Assembly (NCBI RefSeq): GCF_004328705.1
Contig: NZ_CP035319.1
Span: 1,054,001-1,118,000, forward strand
From: Rhodococcus sp. ABRD24
GTDB taxonomy: Bacteria; Actinomycetota; Actinomycetes; Mycobacteriales; Mycobacteriaceae
Reading direction: 5' to 3'
Length of the DNA stretch: 64,000 bases
This document shows positions 19,897 through 28,752 of the stretch, one piece after another (position 1 is the stretch's first letter; each line of letters starts with the position of its first letter). Below the pieces are notes generated by a model that saw nothing but the letters and a program-made list of their open reading frames with translations, was not told the DNA's origin and did no database searches. The position numbers and the translations under genes were made by a program.

Positions 19897-20679
19897 ATGT
19901 TGAGCGCCAGCGACTATCGCTCGATCCTCGGCGTGCTGCGCGACTGCGCGCAGGCGGAGGACACGGAGGAGTTCCGAGCGGCGGTGCTGGACTCCGTGAC
20001 GGAGCGGCTCGGCTACGAGCACCTGACATTCTTCCTGGGACAGCATCCCACCCTCGAGTTGGAACTGCGGGACCCAGTGACCGTCGGGCTCGCGGAGCCA
20101 TTGATCGACAGCTATCTCGCGCGTTTCGCCCGGGACGACGTCTTTGCCACCGAGCAAGCCCGCACCGTATTGCACTTGCATGGCACCGCATGCCTGCCGC
20201 AACTGCTCCAGGCGGCAATTGCCCCACCCCAAGACGCTTACATCGAGAACTTCCTTGTCCCGAACGGAATTACGGACAAGGTGATGGTCTGGCTCGACAC
20301 CGAACTACCGGTGCACGGGTTCCTCGGGGTCATCGGCGTCGGGGACGCAGTCCTCGATCCACGCGACGCAGAGATCCTCGCGGAGCTGCGGCCCCATCTC
20401 GCGGCACAGCTACGAAGGCATCTACGACTCGCCGCAGCACACGTCGATGCCAGCCCGCTCACCATCCGCGAGCATCAAGTGGCGCGGTTGGTCGCCGACG
20501 GCTGGACGAATCGCGCAATCAGCAAGCATCTGGACATCGGCGAGTCGACCGTGAAGAAGCACATCACCCGGGTGCTCGCGAAGCTGGGGGTGCAGTCGCG
20601 GACCGAGCTAGCCGCGATGTGGCGGCCGGTGATGGCACACCACACTGCGGCTGGAAGCGAGTCCCCCGCGGCAGGGTGA
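19897..20679 (+). CDS. LuxR family transcriptional regulator
   Basis: 260 residues from ATG 19897, chosen because GAGAGG lies 8 bases upstream; a GTG at 19888 would add three residues. The C-terminal HTH (about 190-250) reads LTIREHQVARLVADGWTNRA, then ISKHLDIGESTVKKHITRVL, a classical GerE/LuxR domain. The N-terminal 180 residues are helical and GAF-like in pattern but lack a receiver or an obvious acyl-homoserine-lactone pocket signature. Divergent from the SnoaL-hydrolase pair and probably its regulator. Its stop faces whiB2 with 74 bases between. Confidence 0.87.
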   Translation: MLSASDYRSILGVLRDCAQAEDTEEFRAAVLDSVTERLGYEHLTFFLGQHPTLELELRDPVTVGLAEPLIDSYLARFARDDVFATEQARTVLHLHGTACLPQLLQAAIAPPQDAYIENFLVPNGITDKVMVWLDTELPVHGFLGVIGVGDAVLDPRDAEILAELRPHLAAQLRRHLRLAAAHVDASPLTIREHQVARLVADGWTNRAISKHLDIGESTVKKHITRVLAKLGVQSRTELAAMWRPVMAHHTAAGSESPAAG

Positions 20680-20753
20680 CCACGTGTCCCAGCAGCTGCT
20701 CACAACCGCCAACGGGACTGACAGGCAACGGATGGACTGCGCAACAGAAACGC

Positions 20754-21146
20754 CTAGACGATTCCGCGCTTGAGGCGACGGCGCTCACGCTCGGAGAGCC
20801 CGCCCCAGATGCCGAATCGCTCGTCGTTGGACAATGCGTATTCGAGGCACTCGCCGCGAACCTCGCAGCCCATGCAGATGCGCTTGGCCTCGCGAGTGGA
20901 GCCGCCCTTCTCGGGGAAAAACGCCTCGGGGTCGGTCTGCGCGCACAGCGCGCGGTCCTGCCACTGGTCCTCGATGGCGTCGAACAACGCGTCGAAGCCT
21001 GGAATCACGCTGAGCTGGGGCACGGTGACCCCGAGCTCGAACTCGTCGTAGCAGACGCTAGGTACCACGCCCGCTTCGGAATTGGTCCGCGGTTCGTCGC
21101 CGACCACGCTCAGAGGGGTATCGAACTCAAAGTGCTGGTAGGGCAT
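20754..21146 (-). CDS. whiB2: WhiB family iron-sulfur regulator WhiB2
   Basis: 130 residues. Four cysteines (68, 91, 94, 100) in the arrangement C-x22-C-x2-C-x5-C hold a 4Fe-4S cluster; GIWGG follows, then the basic R-x-R-R-R-L-K-R tail. The segment from W-Q-D-R-A-L-C-A-Q-T-D-P to the end is close to M. tuberculosis WhiB2 (WhmD), which is needed for septation. WhiB2 is the homologue of Streptomyces WhiB and usually acts with WhiA. The N-terminal 55 residues are less conserved. Divergent from fbiA over a 318-base interval. Confidence 0.93.
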   Translation of the reverse strand: MPYQHFEFDTPLSVVGDEPRTNSEAGVVPSVCYDEFELGVTVPQLSVIPGFDALFDAIEDQWQDRALCAQTDPEAFFPEKGGSTREAKRICMGCEVRGECLEYALSNDERFGIWGGLSERERRRLKRGIV

Positions 21147-21464
21147 CGCTCCGCCTCCTCACCTGTTGTAGCGCAGATAGTGTCGATTGCTGTCGATTGC
21201 TATCGAATCTCGTGCTGCCGCTCCCGCCCGGATGACGATCCGGGCCGAAGTTCGAAAAATCGATCGAACCGAGGGCCGCTCCAAGTGAACTCGCCCCTCG
21301 AACCTGGAATGACATCCATGTGATTAGACACGCCAGTGCGTGTCGGGGTCAAGCTGAAACGGGAAAGTCGTTTACTATCCCACGCCCCTCGCGCACTCTG
21401 GTACAACCCGGCCGGATGAGACGGCGTCGCACTCGCCACTTCGCCACCACCTAGGCTTCGGGTC
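21147..21464. promoter_or_regulatory. whiB2 / fbiA divergent intergenic region
   Basis: 318 bases without a convincing gene. Visible structure: a tandem 10-base repeat TGTCGATTGC at 21181-21200 with a third degraded copy after it; an inverted repeat GTTCGA (21250-21255) / TCGAAC (21264-21269); and a hairpin GACACGC-CAGT-GCGTGTC (21327-21344). Most of this lies nearer whiB2, which typically has a long regulated leader. Exact promoters could not be placed with confidence. Confidence 0.45.
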
Positions 21465-22463
21465 GTGAACGTGACTGTATTGGTTGGCGGCGTCGGAGGT
21501 GCCCGTTTCCTCCAGGGAGTTCGGAGCCTGCTCGGCTCTGACCGTTCCGGCGACTCGGCCGAACACCGGATTACCGCCGTCGTCAACGTCGGCGACGACG
21601 TGTGGATGCACGGCCTGCGGATCTGCCCCGACCTCGACACCTGCATGTACACCCTCGGTGGCGGGATCGATCCCGAGCGCGGGTGGGGACACGCCGACGA
21701 AACCTGGAATGCGAAAGAGGAACTCGCAGCCTACGGCGCGCAGCCGGACTGGTTCGGCCTCGGCGACCGGGACATCGCGACGCACCTCATCCGCAGCCAG
21801 ATGCTGCGTACCGGTTACCCGCTCTCCGCGGTCACCGAAGCGCTGTGCAACCGCTGGCAGCCGGGCGTCGCGCTGCTGCCGGTGTCCGACGATCGCAGCG
21901 AAACCCACGTCGTCATCACCGACCCCGACAACCACACGGATCCCGCCGCCGGCCAGCAGCGTGCGATCCACTTCCAGGAGTGGTGGGTCCGGTACCGCGC
22001 GCAGGTCCCCACCCACAGCTTCGCGTACATCGGCGCCGACCAGGCGAAGCCCGCGCCCGGCGTGCTCGAGGCGATCGAATCGGCAGACATCGTCCTACTC
22101 GCGCCGTCGAATCCGGTCGTGAGCATCGGCGCCATCCTCGCGATCCCGGGTATCCGCGGCGCACTGCGGACGACGACCGCCAAGATCGTCGGCCTCTCCC
22201 CCATCATCGGCGGAAAACCCTTGCGCGGCATGGCCGACGAGTGTCTCGACGTGATCGGCGTCGAAACCTCCGCGGAGGCGATCGGCCGCCACTACGGTGC
22301 GCGGTCGGGCACCGGAATCCTCGACGGGTGGTTGATCCACTCCACCGACGAGGCCGATCTGCCGGGCGTCGAGGTGCGCAGCGTGCCACTGATCATGTCC
22401 AGCCCCGAAACCACCGCGGAGATGGTGCGGGCCGCATTCGACCTTGCCGGAGTGAACTTGTGA
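21465..22463 (+). CDS. fbiA: 2-phospho-L-lactate transferase (F420 biosynthesis)
   Basis: 332 residues, start GTG 21465. Transfers the activated phospho-lactate or phosphoenolpyruvate moiety to the deazaflavin Fo, forming the F420-0 precursor. The CofD/FbiA family start [16 protein letters not shown] and internal NVGDD and [18 protein letters not shown] are present. Its stop overlaps the fbiB start by 4 bases (GTGA). Equivalent to Rv3261. F420 serves nitroreductases and dehydrogenases common in Rhodococcus. Confidence 0.96.
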   Translation: MNVTVLVGGVGGARFLQGVRSLLGSDRSGDSAEHRITAVVNVGDDVWMHGLRICPDLDTCMYTLGGGIDPERGWGHADETWNAKEELAAYGAQPDWFGLGDRDIATHLIRSQMLRTGYPLSAVTEALCNRWQPGVALLPVSDDRSETHVVITDPDNHTDPAAGQQRAIHFQEWWVRYRAQVPTHSFAYIGADQAKPAPGVLEAIESADIVLLAPSNPVVSIGAILAIPGIRGALRTTTAKIVGLSPIIGGKPLRGMADECLDVIGVETSAEAIGRHYGARSGTGILDGWLIHSTDEADLPGVEVRSVPLIMSSPETTAEMVRAAFDLAGVNL

Positions 22464-23827
22464 ACGACGGTAGCGCGCCCGGGCGCGTCCGCGACCACGG
22501 CGCAGGGCGCGCGATCGAGATCCTGCCCGTGTCCGGTCTGCCCGAGTTCCGGCCGGGCGACGACCTCGCCGCCGCCGTTGCCGCCGCCGCGTCGTGGCTC
22601 GCCGACGGCGACGTCCTCGTCGTCACGAGCAAGGTGCTTTCGAAGGTCGAGGGACGGATCGTGGCGTCACCCACCGATCCCGAGGAACGCGACGCGGCCC
22701 GCCGCGCACTCGTCGACCAGGAGGCGGTGCGCGTCGTCGCCCGTAAGGGCCGCACCCTCATCACCGAGAACCGGCTCGGCATCGTGCAGGCGGCCTCGGG
22801 TATCGACGGCTCCAATGTCGACGCCTCTGAACTTGCTCTGCTACCGGAGGATCCGGACGGCAGCGCGCGGAAGCTGCGCGAAGAGCTACGTGGCCGGCTC
22901 GGCATCGACGTCGCGGTGGTGGTCACCGACACGATGGGACGAGCGTGGCGAATCGGGCAGACCGACGCCGCGATCGGCTCGTCGGGCATTCCGGTTCTGC
23001 ACGCGTACGCAGGCGCGGTCGACAGTCAGGGCAACGAACTGTTCGTCACCGAGGTCGCCGTCGCCGACGAGATCGCCGCCGCGGGCGATCTGGTGAAGGG
23101 CAAGCTCGGCGGCGTGCCGATCGCGGTGGTCCGCGGGCTCGACCTAGCCGACGACGGTTCGGCGGCCGAGAAGCTGATCCGGCGGGGTCCGGAAGACCTG
23201 TTCTGGCTCGGCACCGAGGAGTCCTTCCAACAGGGCCGCCGCGAGGCGCTGTTACTGCGCCGATCGGTCCGCGAATTCTCCGACGAGCCGGTGGATCCCG
23301 AGACGATGCGCGAGTCGATCGCCGAGGCGCTCACCGCACCGGCCCCGCACCACACCCGGCCGGTGCGGTTCGTATGGCTGCGTACCCCAGAGATACGCAA
23401 GCGTGTGCTCGACACGATGCAGCAGCGCTGGCGCGAGGACCTCGCTGCAGACGGCATGAGCGCCGAGCACATCGAGCGGCGAGTAGCGCGGGGCGACATC
23501 CTCTTCCGCGCGCCGGAAGTGGTGATCCCGTTCTGCGTCCCGGACGGCGCGCACGACTACCCGGACGAACGCCGCACACGCGCCGAGTCCACGATGTTCA
23601 CCGTCGCGGTCGGTGCAGCCGTGCAGGGGCTGCTGGTGTCGTTGGCTGCCAAGGGGATCGGCAGTTGCTGGATCGGCTCGACGATCTTCGCGGCCGACAC
23701 GGTACGGAAGGCGCTGGAGCTGCCTGGCGACTGGCAGCCGCTCGGCGCGATCGCCGTCGGGCATCCCCTCGAGGCGTTGACGGTGCGCGAACCGGTCACG
23801 CCCGGCGACGCGCTGCTGGAGCTGTAG
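22460..23827 (+). CDS. fbiB: Bifunctional F420 biosynthesis protein FbiB
   Basis: 455 residues from GTG 22460. The N-terminal half (about 20-250) is the F420-0:gamma-glutamyl ligase, with [15 protein letters not shown] and [17 protein letters not shown]; the C-terminal half (about 265-455) is the FMN-binding nitroreductase-like domain ([30 protein letters not shown]) that reduces dehydro-F420-0. This two-domain form is the actinobacterial FbiB (Rv3262). Coupled to fbiA by a 4-base overlap. The NUDIX gene starts directly after its stop. Confidence 0.96.
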   Translation: MNDGSAPGRVRDHGAGRAIEILPVSGLPEFRPGDDLAAAVAAAASWLADGDVLVVTSKVLSKVEGRIVASPTDPEERDAARRALVDQEAVRVVARKGRTLITENRLGIVQAASGIDGSNVDASELALLPEDPDGSARKLREELRGRLGIDVAVVVTDTMGRAWRIGQTDAAIGSSGIPVLHAYAGAVDSQGNELFVTEVAVADEIAAAGDLVKGKLGGVPIAVVRGLDLADDGSAAEKLIRRGPEDLFWLGTEESFQQGRREALLLRRSVREFSDEPVDPETMRESIAEALTAPAPHHTRPVRFVWLRTPEIRKRVLDTMQQRWREDLAADGMSAEHIERRVARGDILFRAPEVVIPFCVPDGAHDYPDERRTRAESTMFTVAVGAAVQGLLVSLAAKGIGSCWIGSTIFAADTVRKALELPGDWQPLGAIAVGHPLEALTVREPVTPGDALLEL

Positions 23828-24391
23828 ATGACGGCACAGTCGCTGCATGCCTCGGCGGTGGACGCGCTCGAGAACTGGCACACCGAGTCCGGCGATGCCG
23901 AGTCGCTCCGGCACACGATGCTCGCGTTCCTCGGCTCGGCGCCGGACGGCTGTCTGCGCAAGCACGCGCCGGGGCACATCACGGCGTCGTCGCTCGTCTT
24001 GGACGAGGACGGTTCACACGTCCTGCTGACACTGCATCCGAGGGTCGGACGGTGGATCCAGCTGGGTGGCCACTGCGAGGAGAGTGACGAGACCGTCGTC
24101 GACTCCGCGCTGCGGGAGGCTCGTGAGGAGTCGGGCATAGAGGGGCTGCGCATCGATCCGCGGCTGCTGTCGGCGCACACGCACCCCATCACATGTTCGC
24201 TGGGCGTTCCGACGCGGCACCTGGATCTGCGGTTCCTCGTCCGGGCGCCCGGACCCGCATCGGCCGTGCCGATCGTGATCAGCGACGAGTCCCAGGATCT
24301 GCGTTGGTGGCCGATCGACGACCTGCCCGACGGCGCCGAGAAGGAGACGATCGACCATCTGGCGCTGCGCGCCCGTGCGCGCTTTGGGTAG
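23828..24391 (+). CDS. NUDIX hydrolase
   Basis: 187 residues; its ATG follows the fbiB stop with no spacing, so it belongs to the fbiA-fbiB operon. The NUDIX box is GGHCEESDETVVDSALREAR followed by E-E-S-G-I, with intact REAREES but one extra residue between the first Gly and Glu compared with the strict consensus, which is frequent in the actinobacterial subgroup. It would hydrolyse a nucleoside diphosphate-linked substrate. A link to F420 metabolism is suggested only by position. The stop lies in a terminator arm. Confidence 0.9.
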   Translation: MTAQSLHASAVDALENWHTESGDAESLRHTMLAFLGSAPDGCLRKHAPGHITASSLVLDEDGSHVLLTLHPRVGRWIQLGGHCEESDETVVDSALREAREESGIEGLRIDPRLLSAHTHPITCSLGVPTRHLDLRFLVRAPGPASAVPIVISDESQDLRWWPIDDLPDGAEKETIDHLALRARARFG

Positions 24392-24418
24392 CCAGAGCTA
24401 CCGAAAGCGCGCACGGGC
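24371..24418. terminator. Long bidirectional terminator hairpin
   Basis: 22-base arms (24371-24392 and 24397-24418) pair with a single mismatch around a 4-base loop CAGA. The left arm includes the last codons and stop of the NUDIX gene. It separates the fbiAB-NUDIX unit from the convergent pcaIJ unit that ends at 24433. Confidence 0.85.
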
Positions 24419-24432
24419 GGCGCAGCCGCCTA

Positions 24433-25083
24433 CTACTGGACCAGCAGTGTCGCGGCGGTCGCGGCGACGACCTCGTCGACGCTGACGCCGGGCGCGGTCT
24501 CGACCAGCCGCAGCCCCTCGTCGGTGACGTCGAGGACGGCCATGTCGGTGATGATCCGCTGCACGCACGCCTTGCCGGTGAGCGGAAGGGTGCACTCGTC
24601 GAGGATCTTCGACTCGCCCTTCTTGGATACGTGCTCCATCATCACGATGACGCGCCCCGCGCCGTGGACGAGGTCCATCGCGCCCCCCATGCCCTTGACC
24701 ATGTGGCCGGGGATCATCCAGTTCGCGAGGTCACCACGGGCGCTGACCTGCATCGCCCCGAGCACCGCGACATCCACCTGGCCGCCGCGGATCATGCCGA
24801 ACGACTGCGAGGAATCGAAGTACGACGCGCCCGGCAGGACCGTGATGGTCTCCTTGCCGGCATTGATCAGTTCGGGGTCGAGTTCGTCCTCGGTGGGATA
24901 CGGGCCCACCCCGAGGACACCGTTCTCGGAATGGAGGACGACGGTGATGTCGTCGGGGATGTAGTTCGGCACCAGCGTCGGCATGCCGATGCCGAGGTTG
25001 ACGTACTGCCCGTCGGAGAGCTCACGGGCCACCCGCGCGGCCATCTGCTCGCGGGTCAGCTTCTGGGTCACTACCTGAGTCAT
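24433..25083 (-). CDS. pcaJ: 3-oxoadipate CoA-transferase, beta subunit
   Basis: 216 residues. With PcaI moves CoA from succinyl-CoA to 3-oxoadipate. The catalytic glutamate lies in SENGVLGVG (about 53-61), the hallmark of family I CoA-transferase B subunits, and [12 protein letters not shown] is the usual N-terminal motif. By sequence alone it could be a 3-oxoacid (acetoacetate) transferase; the neighbouring protocatechuate genes make PcaJ the better name. Overlaps pcaI by 4 bases. Confidence 0.9.
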   Translation of the reverse strand: MTQVVTQKLTREQMAARVARELSDGQYVNLGIGMPTLVPNYIPDDITVVLHSENGVLGVGPYPTEDELDPELINAGKETITVLPGASYFDSSQSFGMIRGGQVDVAVLGAMQVSARGDLANWMIPGHMVKGMGGAMDLVHGAGRVIVMMEHVSKKGESKILDECTLPLTGKACVQRIITDMAVLDVTDEGLRLVETAPGVSVDEVVAATAATLLVQ

Positions 25084-25841
25084 GCTCGCACCGTTCGCTT
25101 CTCGATTCCGACAGTGACCTTGCCCACGTGCACGACGCGCTGCACGTGGATGCCCGGGGTGTGGATCTGATCGGGATCCAGCTCACCCGGCTCGACGAGG
25201 TGTTCGACCTGCGCGATCGTGATCCGGCCCGCTGCGGCGGCGGGCGGGTTGAAATTGCGGGCGCTGCGGCGGAAGACCAGGTTGCCGTGGCGGTCACCCT
25301 TCCACGCGTGCACGAGAGCGAAATCGGCCACGATGCCACGCTCCATGACATACGTCGTGCCGTCGAACTCGCGGGTCTCCTTGACCGGGCTCGCGACGGC
25401 GATGCCGCCGTTGCCGTCGTACCGGCGGGGCAGGCCACCTTCGGCGACCTGCGTTCCGACGCCGGCCGGGGTGAAGAACGCGGGGATGCCCGCGCCACCC
25501 GCGCGCAGACGCTCGGCGAGCGTGCCCTGCGGGGTCAGCTCCACCTCGAGCTCCCCGGACAGGTACTGGCGCGCGAACTCCTTGTTGTCGCCCACGTACG
25601 AGCTGATTGTGCGGCGAATGCGCCCCTTCTCGAGCAGCATGCCGAGCCCGAAGCCGTCGGTGCCGCAGTTGTTGCTCACCGTCTCCAGGCCCGTCGCACC
25701 CTGCTCGAGCAGTGCGTTGATGAGGATCTCCGGCACTCCGACCAGGCCGAATCCACCGACGGCGATCGTCGCACCGTCGGGTACGTCTGCGACGGCCTCG
25801 GCCGGCGTGTCAATGACTTTGTCCATCATGGCGGCCAGCAT
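25080..25841 (-). CDS. pcaI: 3-oxoadipate CoA-transferase, alpha subunit
   Basis: 253 residues; start at 25841 or a few codons later (ATG at 25829 or 25826). The CoA-binding loop is [10 protein letters not shown] (about 29-38), followed by [12 protein letters not shown], and the family's GRARNFNPP-like segment appears as [20 protein letters not shown]. It pairs with PcaJ downstream (4-base overlap). Divergent from pcaH, with a shared interval of about 170 bases that holds repeated GCGAAC/GTTCGC half-sites. Confidence 0.9.
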   Translation of the reverse strand: MLAAMMDKVIDTPAEAVADVPDGATIAVGGFGLVGVPEILINALLEQGATGLETVSNNCGTDGFGLGMLLEKGRIRRTISSYVGDNKEFARQYLSGELEVELTPQGTLAERLRAGGAGIPAFFTPAGVGTQVAEGGLPRRYDGNGGIAVASPVKETREFDGTTYVMERGIVADFALVHAWKGDRHGNLVFRRSARNFNPPAAAAGRITIAQVEHLVEPGELDPDQIHTPGIHVQRVVHVGKVTVGIEKRTVRA

Positions 25842-26011
25842 ACGACGAGTCGTGCGTATTGTGAACCACCGTCCGCATAGCGAACATTTGGACCCCGATG
25901 CCGTTGATTGCCGAACGTGAACGCACTAGGGTGTTCGCATAGCGTCACATCGTCCACATTGCGAACAGAATCTCTCGATTCCCCTCGTCCGTGTTTCCGA
26001 AGAGGTCTTCC
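25842..26011. promoter_or_regulatory. pcaI / pcaH divergent promoter with PcaR-like half-sites
   Basis: The interval carries CGCATAGCGAAC (25874-25885), GTTCGCATAGCG (25933-25944) and TTGCGAAC (25959-25966), plus TTGTGAAC (25859-25866). The first two share the 9-base core CGCATAGCG and place GTTCGC on opposite strands. Arrays of such half-sites fit IclR-type regulators, and pcaR lies in the operon. Promoter boxes could not be set exactly. AGAGG before ATG 26012 is the pcaH ribosome site. Confidence 0.6.
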
Positions 26012-26734
26012 ATGCTTCATCTGCCCCCGCAGTACCGGTCGCCCGGCGCCGGCGTGAACGCCCCGCCGGACTTCGCCGACTACAAGACGACCGGTCTGCG
26101 CAGCCCGCGCCAGCCGCTGAAGTTGATCCCGCAGCGACTCACCGAGATCACTGCCCCGGTGTTCGGCGCGGATCGCGTCCAGCCGGGCGACACCGACCTG
26201 AGCATCGCGAACGGCGGCGAGGCGCAGGGCCAGCGCATCGTGGTGCACGGCCGGGTCCTCGACTCGGGCGGCAAGGCCGTGCCGAACACACTGATCGAGG
26301 TGTGGCAGGCGAATGCCGGCGGACGGTACCGGCATGTCGGTGACAACTGGCCCGCTCCGCTCGACCCGCACTTCGACGGTGTCGGCCGTTGTGTCACCGA
26401 CGCCGATGGCCACTACCGCTTCACCACGATCAAGCCGGGTGCATACCCGTGGCGCAACCACGACAACGCGTGGCGCCCGTCCCACATCCATTTCTCGCTG
26501 TTCGGCCAGGCCTTCACGCAGCGCCTCGTGACGCAGATGTACTTCCCGGACGATCCGCTGTTCTTCCAGGACCCGATCTACAACGCCGTCCCCGCCGCGG
26601 CCCGCCACCGCATGGTCAGCGTCTTCGACTACGACGCAACCGTGGCCGATCGGGCCCTGGGTTTCCGTTTCGACATCGTCCTGCGCGGACGCGACGCCAC
26701 CCCGTTCGACGCCGACGAGGACCACGATGACTGA
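26012..26734 (+). CDS. pcaH: Protocatechuate 3,4-dioxygenase, beta subunit
   Basis: 240 residues from ATG 26012, preceded by AGAGG; a GTG at 25991 would add seven residues. Intradiol ring cleavage of protocatechuate to 3-carboxy-cis,cis-muconate with Fe(III). The four iron ligands known for this family fit exactly by spacing: Tyr106 (GGRYRH), Tyr145 (GAYPW), His158 and His160 (HIH). The N-terminal segment L-P-P-Q-Y-R-S-P is typical of PcaH. Overlaps pcaG by 8 bases. First gene of pcaHGBLRF. Confidence 0.96.
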   Translation: MLHLPPQYRSPGAGVNAPPDFADYKTTGLRSPRQPLKLIPQRLTEITAPVFGADRVQPGDTDLSIANGGEAQGQRIVVHGRVLDSGGKAVPNTLIEVWQANAGGRYRHVGDNWPAPLDPHFDGVGRCVTDADGHYRFTTIKPGAYPWRNHDNAWRPSHIHFSLFGQAFTQRLVTQMYFPDDPLFFQDPIYNAVPAAARHRMVSVFDYDATVADRALGFRFDIVLRGRDATPFDADEDHDD

Positions 26735-27371
26735 CACCGCCTCCCAGCACACCGCACCGCTCTACCCGGTCACACCCGGCGACTTCACCACGGCCGAGTT
26801 CGGCGTCACCCCGTCGCAAACGGTCGGTCCGTACTGGCACATCGGGCTGCCGTGGGAGGACGGCCCCGACGCCGCCCCCGTTGACGCACCCGGCCGGATC
26901 ACCCTGCGTATCAGCGTCATCGACGGCAATCGAGTTCCGGTCGCGGACGCGATGGTCGAGACCTGGCAGGCCGACGCCGCGGGCCGCTTCACGCACACCG
27001 ACGACCCGCGCGGCGTGCTCGAGCCGGTGCCTGCGGGATTCCGGGGCTTCGGCCGGGCGGGCGCCGACGAGACCGGAACCGCGGTGATCCACACCGTGAA
27101 GCCGGGCCCGCTCCCCGCCGAGAACGACACGGTGGAGGCGCCGCACGTGAACGTCGGCATCTTCGCCCGCGGCATGCTCGAGCGCCTGTATACCCGGCTG
27201 TACTTCCCCGAGGACACCGCCGCACACGCCGCCGACCCGGTACTCGCGTCGCTGCCCGAATCGCAGCGGCCCAAGCTGATCGCACACAAGACCGACGACG
27301 GCTACCGCCTCACGGTCTATGTTCAGGACAGCGATCCCGAGGGCGTCGAGACGCCGTTCTTCGAGCTGTGA
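26727..27371 (+). CDS. pcaG: Protocatechuate 3,4-dioxygenase, alpha subunit
   Basis: 214 residues. Forms the dioxygenase with PcaH; contributes to the substrate pocket but lacks the full iron-ligand set, as expected for alpha subunits. Motifs: TPSQTVGPYWHIGLPW (about 29-44), VETWQADAAGRF and the C-terminal RLYFPED and DDGYRLTVYVQ. Starts inside the last codons of pcaH (8-base overlap) and is followed 13 bases later by pcaB. Confidence 0.95.
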   Translation: MTDTASQHTAPLYPVTPGDFTTAEFGVTPSQTVGPYWHIGLPWEDGPDAAPVDAPGRITLRISVIDGNRVPVADAMVETWQADAAGRFTHTDDPRGVLEPVPAGFRGFGRAGADETGTAVIHTVKPGPLPAENDTVEAPHVNVGIFARGMLERLYTRLYFPEDTAAHAADPVLASLPESQRPKLIAHKTDDGYRLTVYVQDSDPEGVETPFFEL

Positions 27372-27384
27372 TCAGGAGCCTTTC

Positions 27385-28752
27385 GTGAACCACACCCGCG
27401 GCGAACTGTTCGACCCTCTCTTCGGCGCCGGCCCGAATCCTGGCGATTCCGGCGTCGCCGCGGCGGTCTCGGACCGCGCGTGGGTGGTGGCCCTACTCGA
27501 GGTGGAGGCCGCCCTGTCCCGGGCGGCTTCCGCCGCAGGCCTGGTCGCGGCGGAGCACGCAACGACGGTGACGGCGGTGGCGTCCCGGCTCGCCGAGCCC
27601 GGCGGGCTCGACATCGCCGACCTCGGCCGCAGGTCCGCAGCCGGCGGCAACCCCGTGATACCGCTGGTGAAGATCCTGCGGACGACCTGCGCCGCCGACG
27701 GTGTTCCCACCTCGGCCGTGCACGTCGGCGCAACCAGTCAGGACGTGATGGATTCGGCGTTGATGCTGTTGTCGCGCAGGGCCGGTCATCACCTGCTCGC
27801 CGATCTGCGGGCAGCGGCGAACTCCGCGGCCGAACTCGCCCGGCTGCACCGCACCACCCCCATGGTGGCGCGCACGCTCGGGCAGCAAGCCCTCCCGACC
27901 ACGTTCGGGGCGCTGGCCGTGTGCTGGTTCACCGGCCTCGACGACGCGACCGCAGGGCTCGAGCATGCACTGTCCGCGCTGCCCGTCCAGTTCGGAGGCG
28001 CGGCAGGCACTCTCGCGGCCGTGCACCCGCACGGACTCGCGATCGCGGACACCCTCGCTGACGAACTCGGTCTGGCCCGGCAGGTCGTGCCGTGGCATAC
28101 CACCCGCACCCCCGTCGCGGCGTTGGCAGCCGCGCTGGGCGTCGTGGCGGGTGCGCTGTCGAAGCCGGCCACCGACATCGTCGCAATGGCCTCGACCGAG
28201 TTCGGCGAACTCGCCGAGGGTGCCCCGGGCGGATCGTCGGCCATGCCGCACAAGCAGAATCCGGTGGCCGCGATCACCGCCCGCGCCGCCGCCCGGCGGG
28301 TGCCGGGACTCGTCTCGACGATCCTGTCGTCGATGGACCACGAGTTCGCCCGCGCGGCCGGCGCATGGCACGCCGAGTGGGAGACGATCACCGATCTGCT
28401 GCGGCTCACCGGCGGAGCAGCCCATCGGCTGGCATCCAGCCTCGGTGGGCTTCACGTCCACACCGACACGATGGCCCGCAACCTCGACCTCACCGGCGGG
28501 CTCATCCTTGCCGAGCGGGTCACCGGGGCGCTCGCCGCGCACACCGATACGGCGCGTGACATCGTCTCCGCCGCAGCAGCATCCGGACACCCGCTCGAAC
28601 AGGATCCCGAAATCACCGCGCACCTGACCGAAGGCGAACTGCACGACCTGCTGAATCCGTCGCACTACCTCGGCCACGCCGTCGACCTCGTCGATCGTGC
28701 GCTGGCCGTCCGGAGCACACAGACCGACCGAACCCTCGGAGGACTCGAATGA
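27385..28752 (+). CDS. pcaB: 3-carboxy-cis,cis-muconate cycloisomerase
   Basis: 455 residues from GTG 27385, with AGGAG 7 bases before it. Converts 3-carboxymuconate to 4-carboxymuconolactone. Member of the fumarase/aspartase superfamily: the signature GSSAMPHKQNP occurs near residues 283-293, and HVGATSQDVMDSALML forms the first conserved block. Overlaps pcaL by 4 bases (ATGA). Confidence 0.95.
   Translation: MNHTRGELFDPLFGAGPNPGDSGVAAAVSDRAWVVALLEVEAALSRAASAAGLVAAEHATTVTAVASRLAEPGGLDIADLGRRSAAGGNPVIPLVKILRTTCAADGVPTSAVHVGATSQDVMDSALMLLSRRAGHHLLADLRAAANSAAELARLHRTTPMVARTLGQQALPTTFGALAVCWFTGLDDATAGLEHALSALPVQFGGAAGTLAAVHPHGLAIADTLADELGLARQVVPWHTTRTPVAALAAALGVVAGALSKPATDIVAMASTEFGELAEGAPGGSSAMPHKQNPVAAITARAAARRVPGLVSTILSSMDHEFARAAGAWHAEWETITDLLRLTGGAAHRLASSLGGLHVHTDTMARNLDLTGGLILAERVTGALAAHTDTARDIVSAAAASGHPLEQDPEITAHLTEGELHDLLNPSHYLGHAVDLVDRALAVRSTQTDRTLGGLE

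Noticed and set aside
21602..23827. A 741-codon plus-strand frame spanning fbiA and fbiB
   Set aside because: Its first part is an out-of-frame shadow of fbiA; only the portion from GTG 22460 encodes FbiB, and fbiA has its own intact frame.
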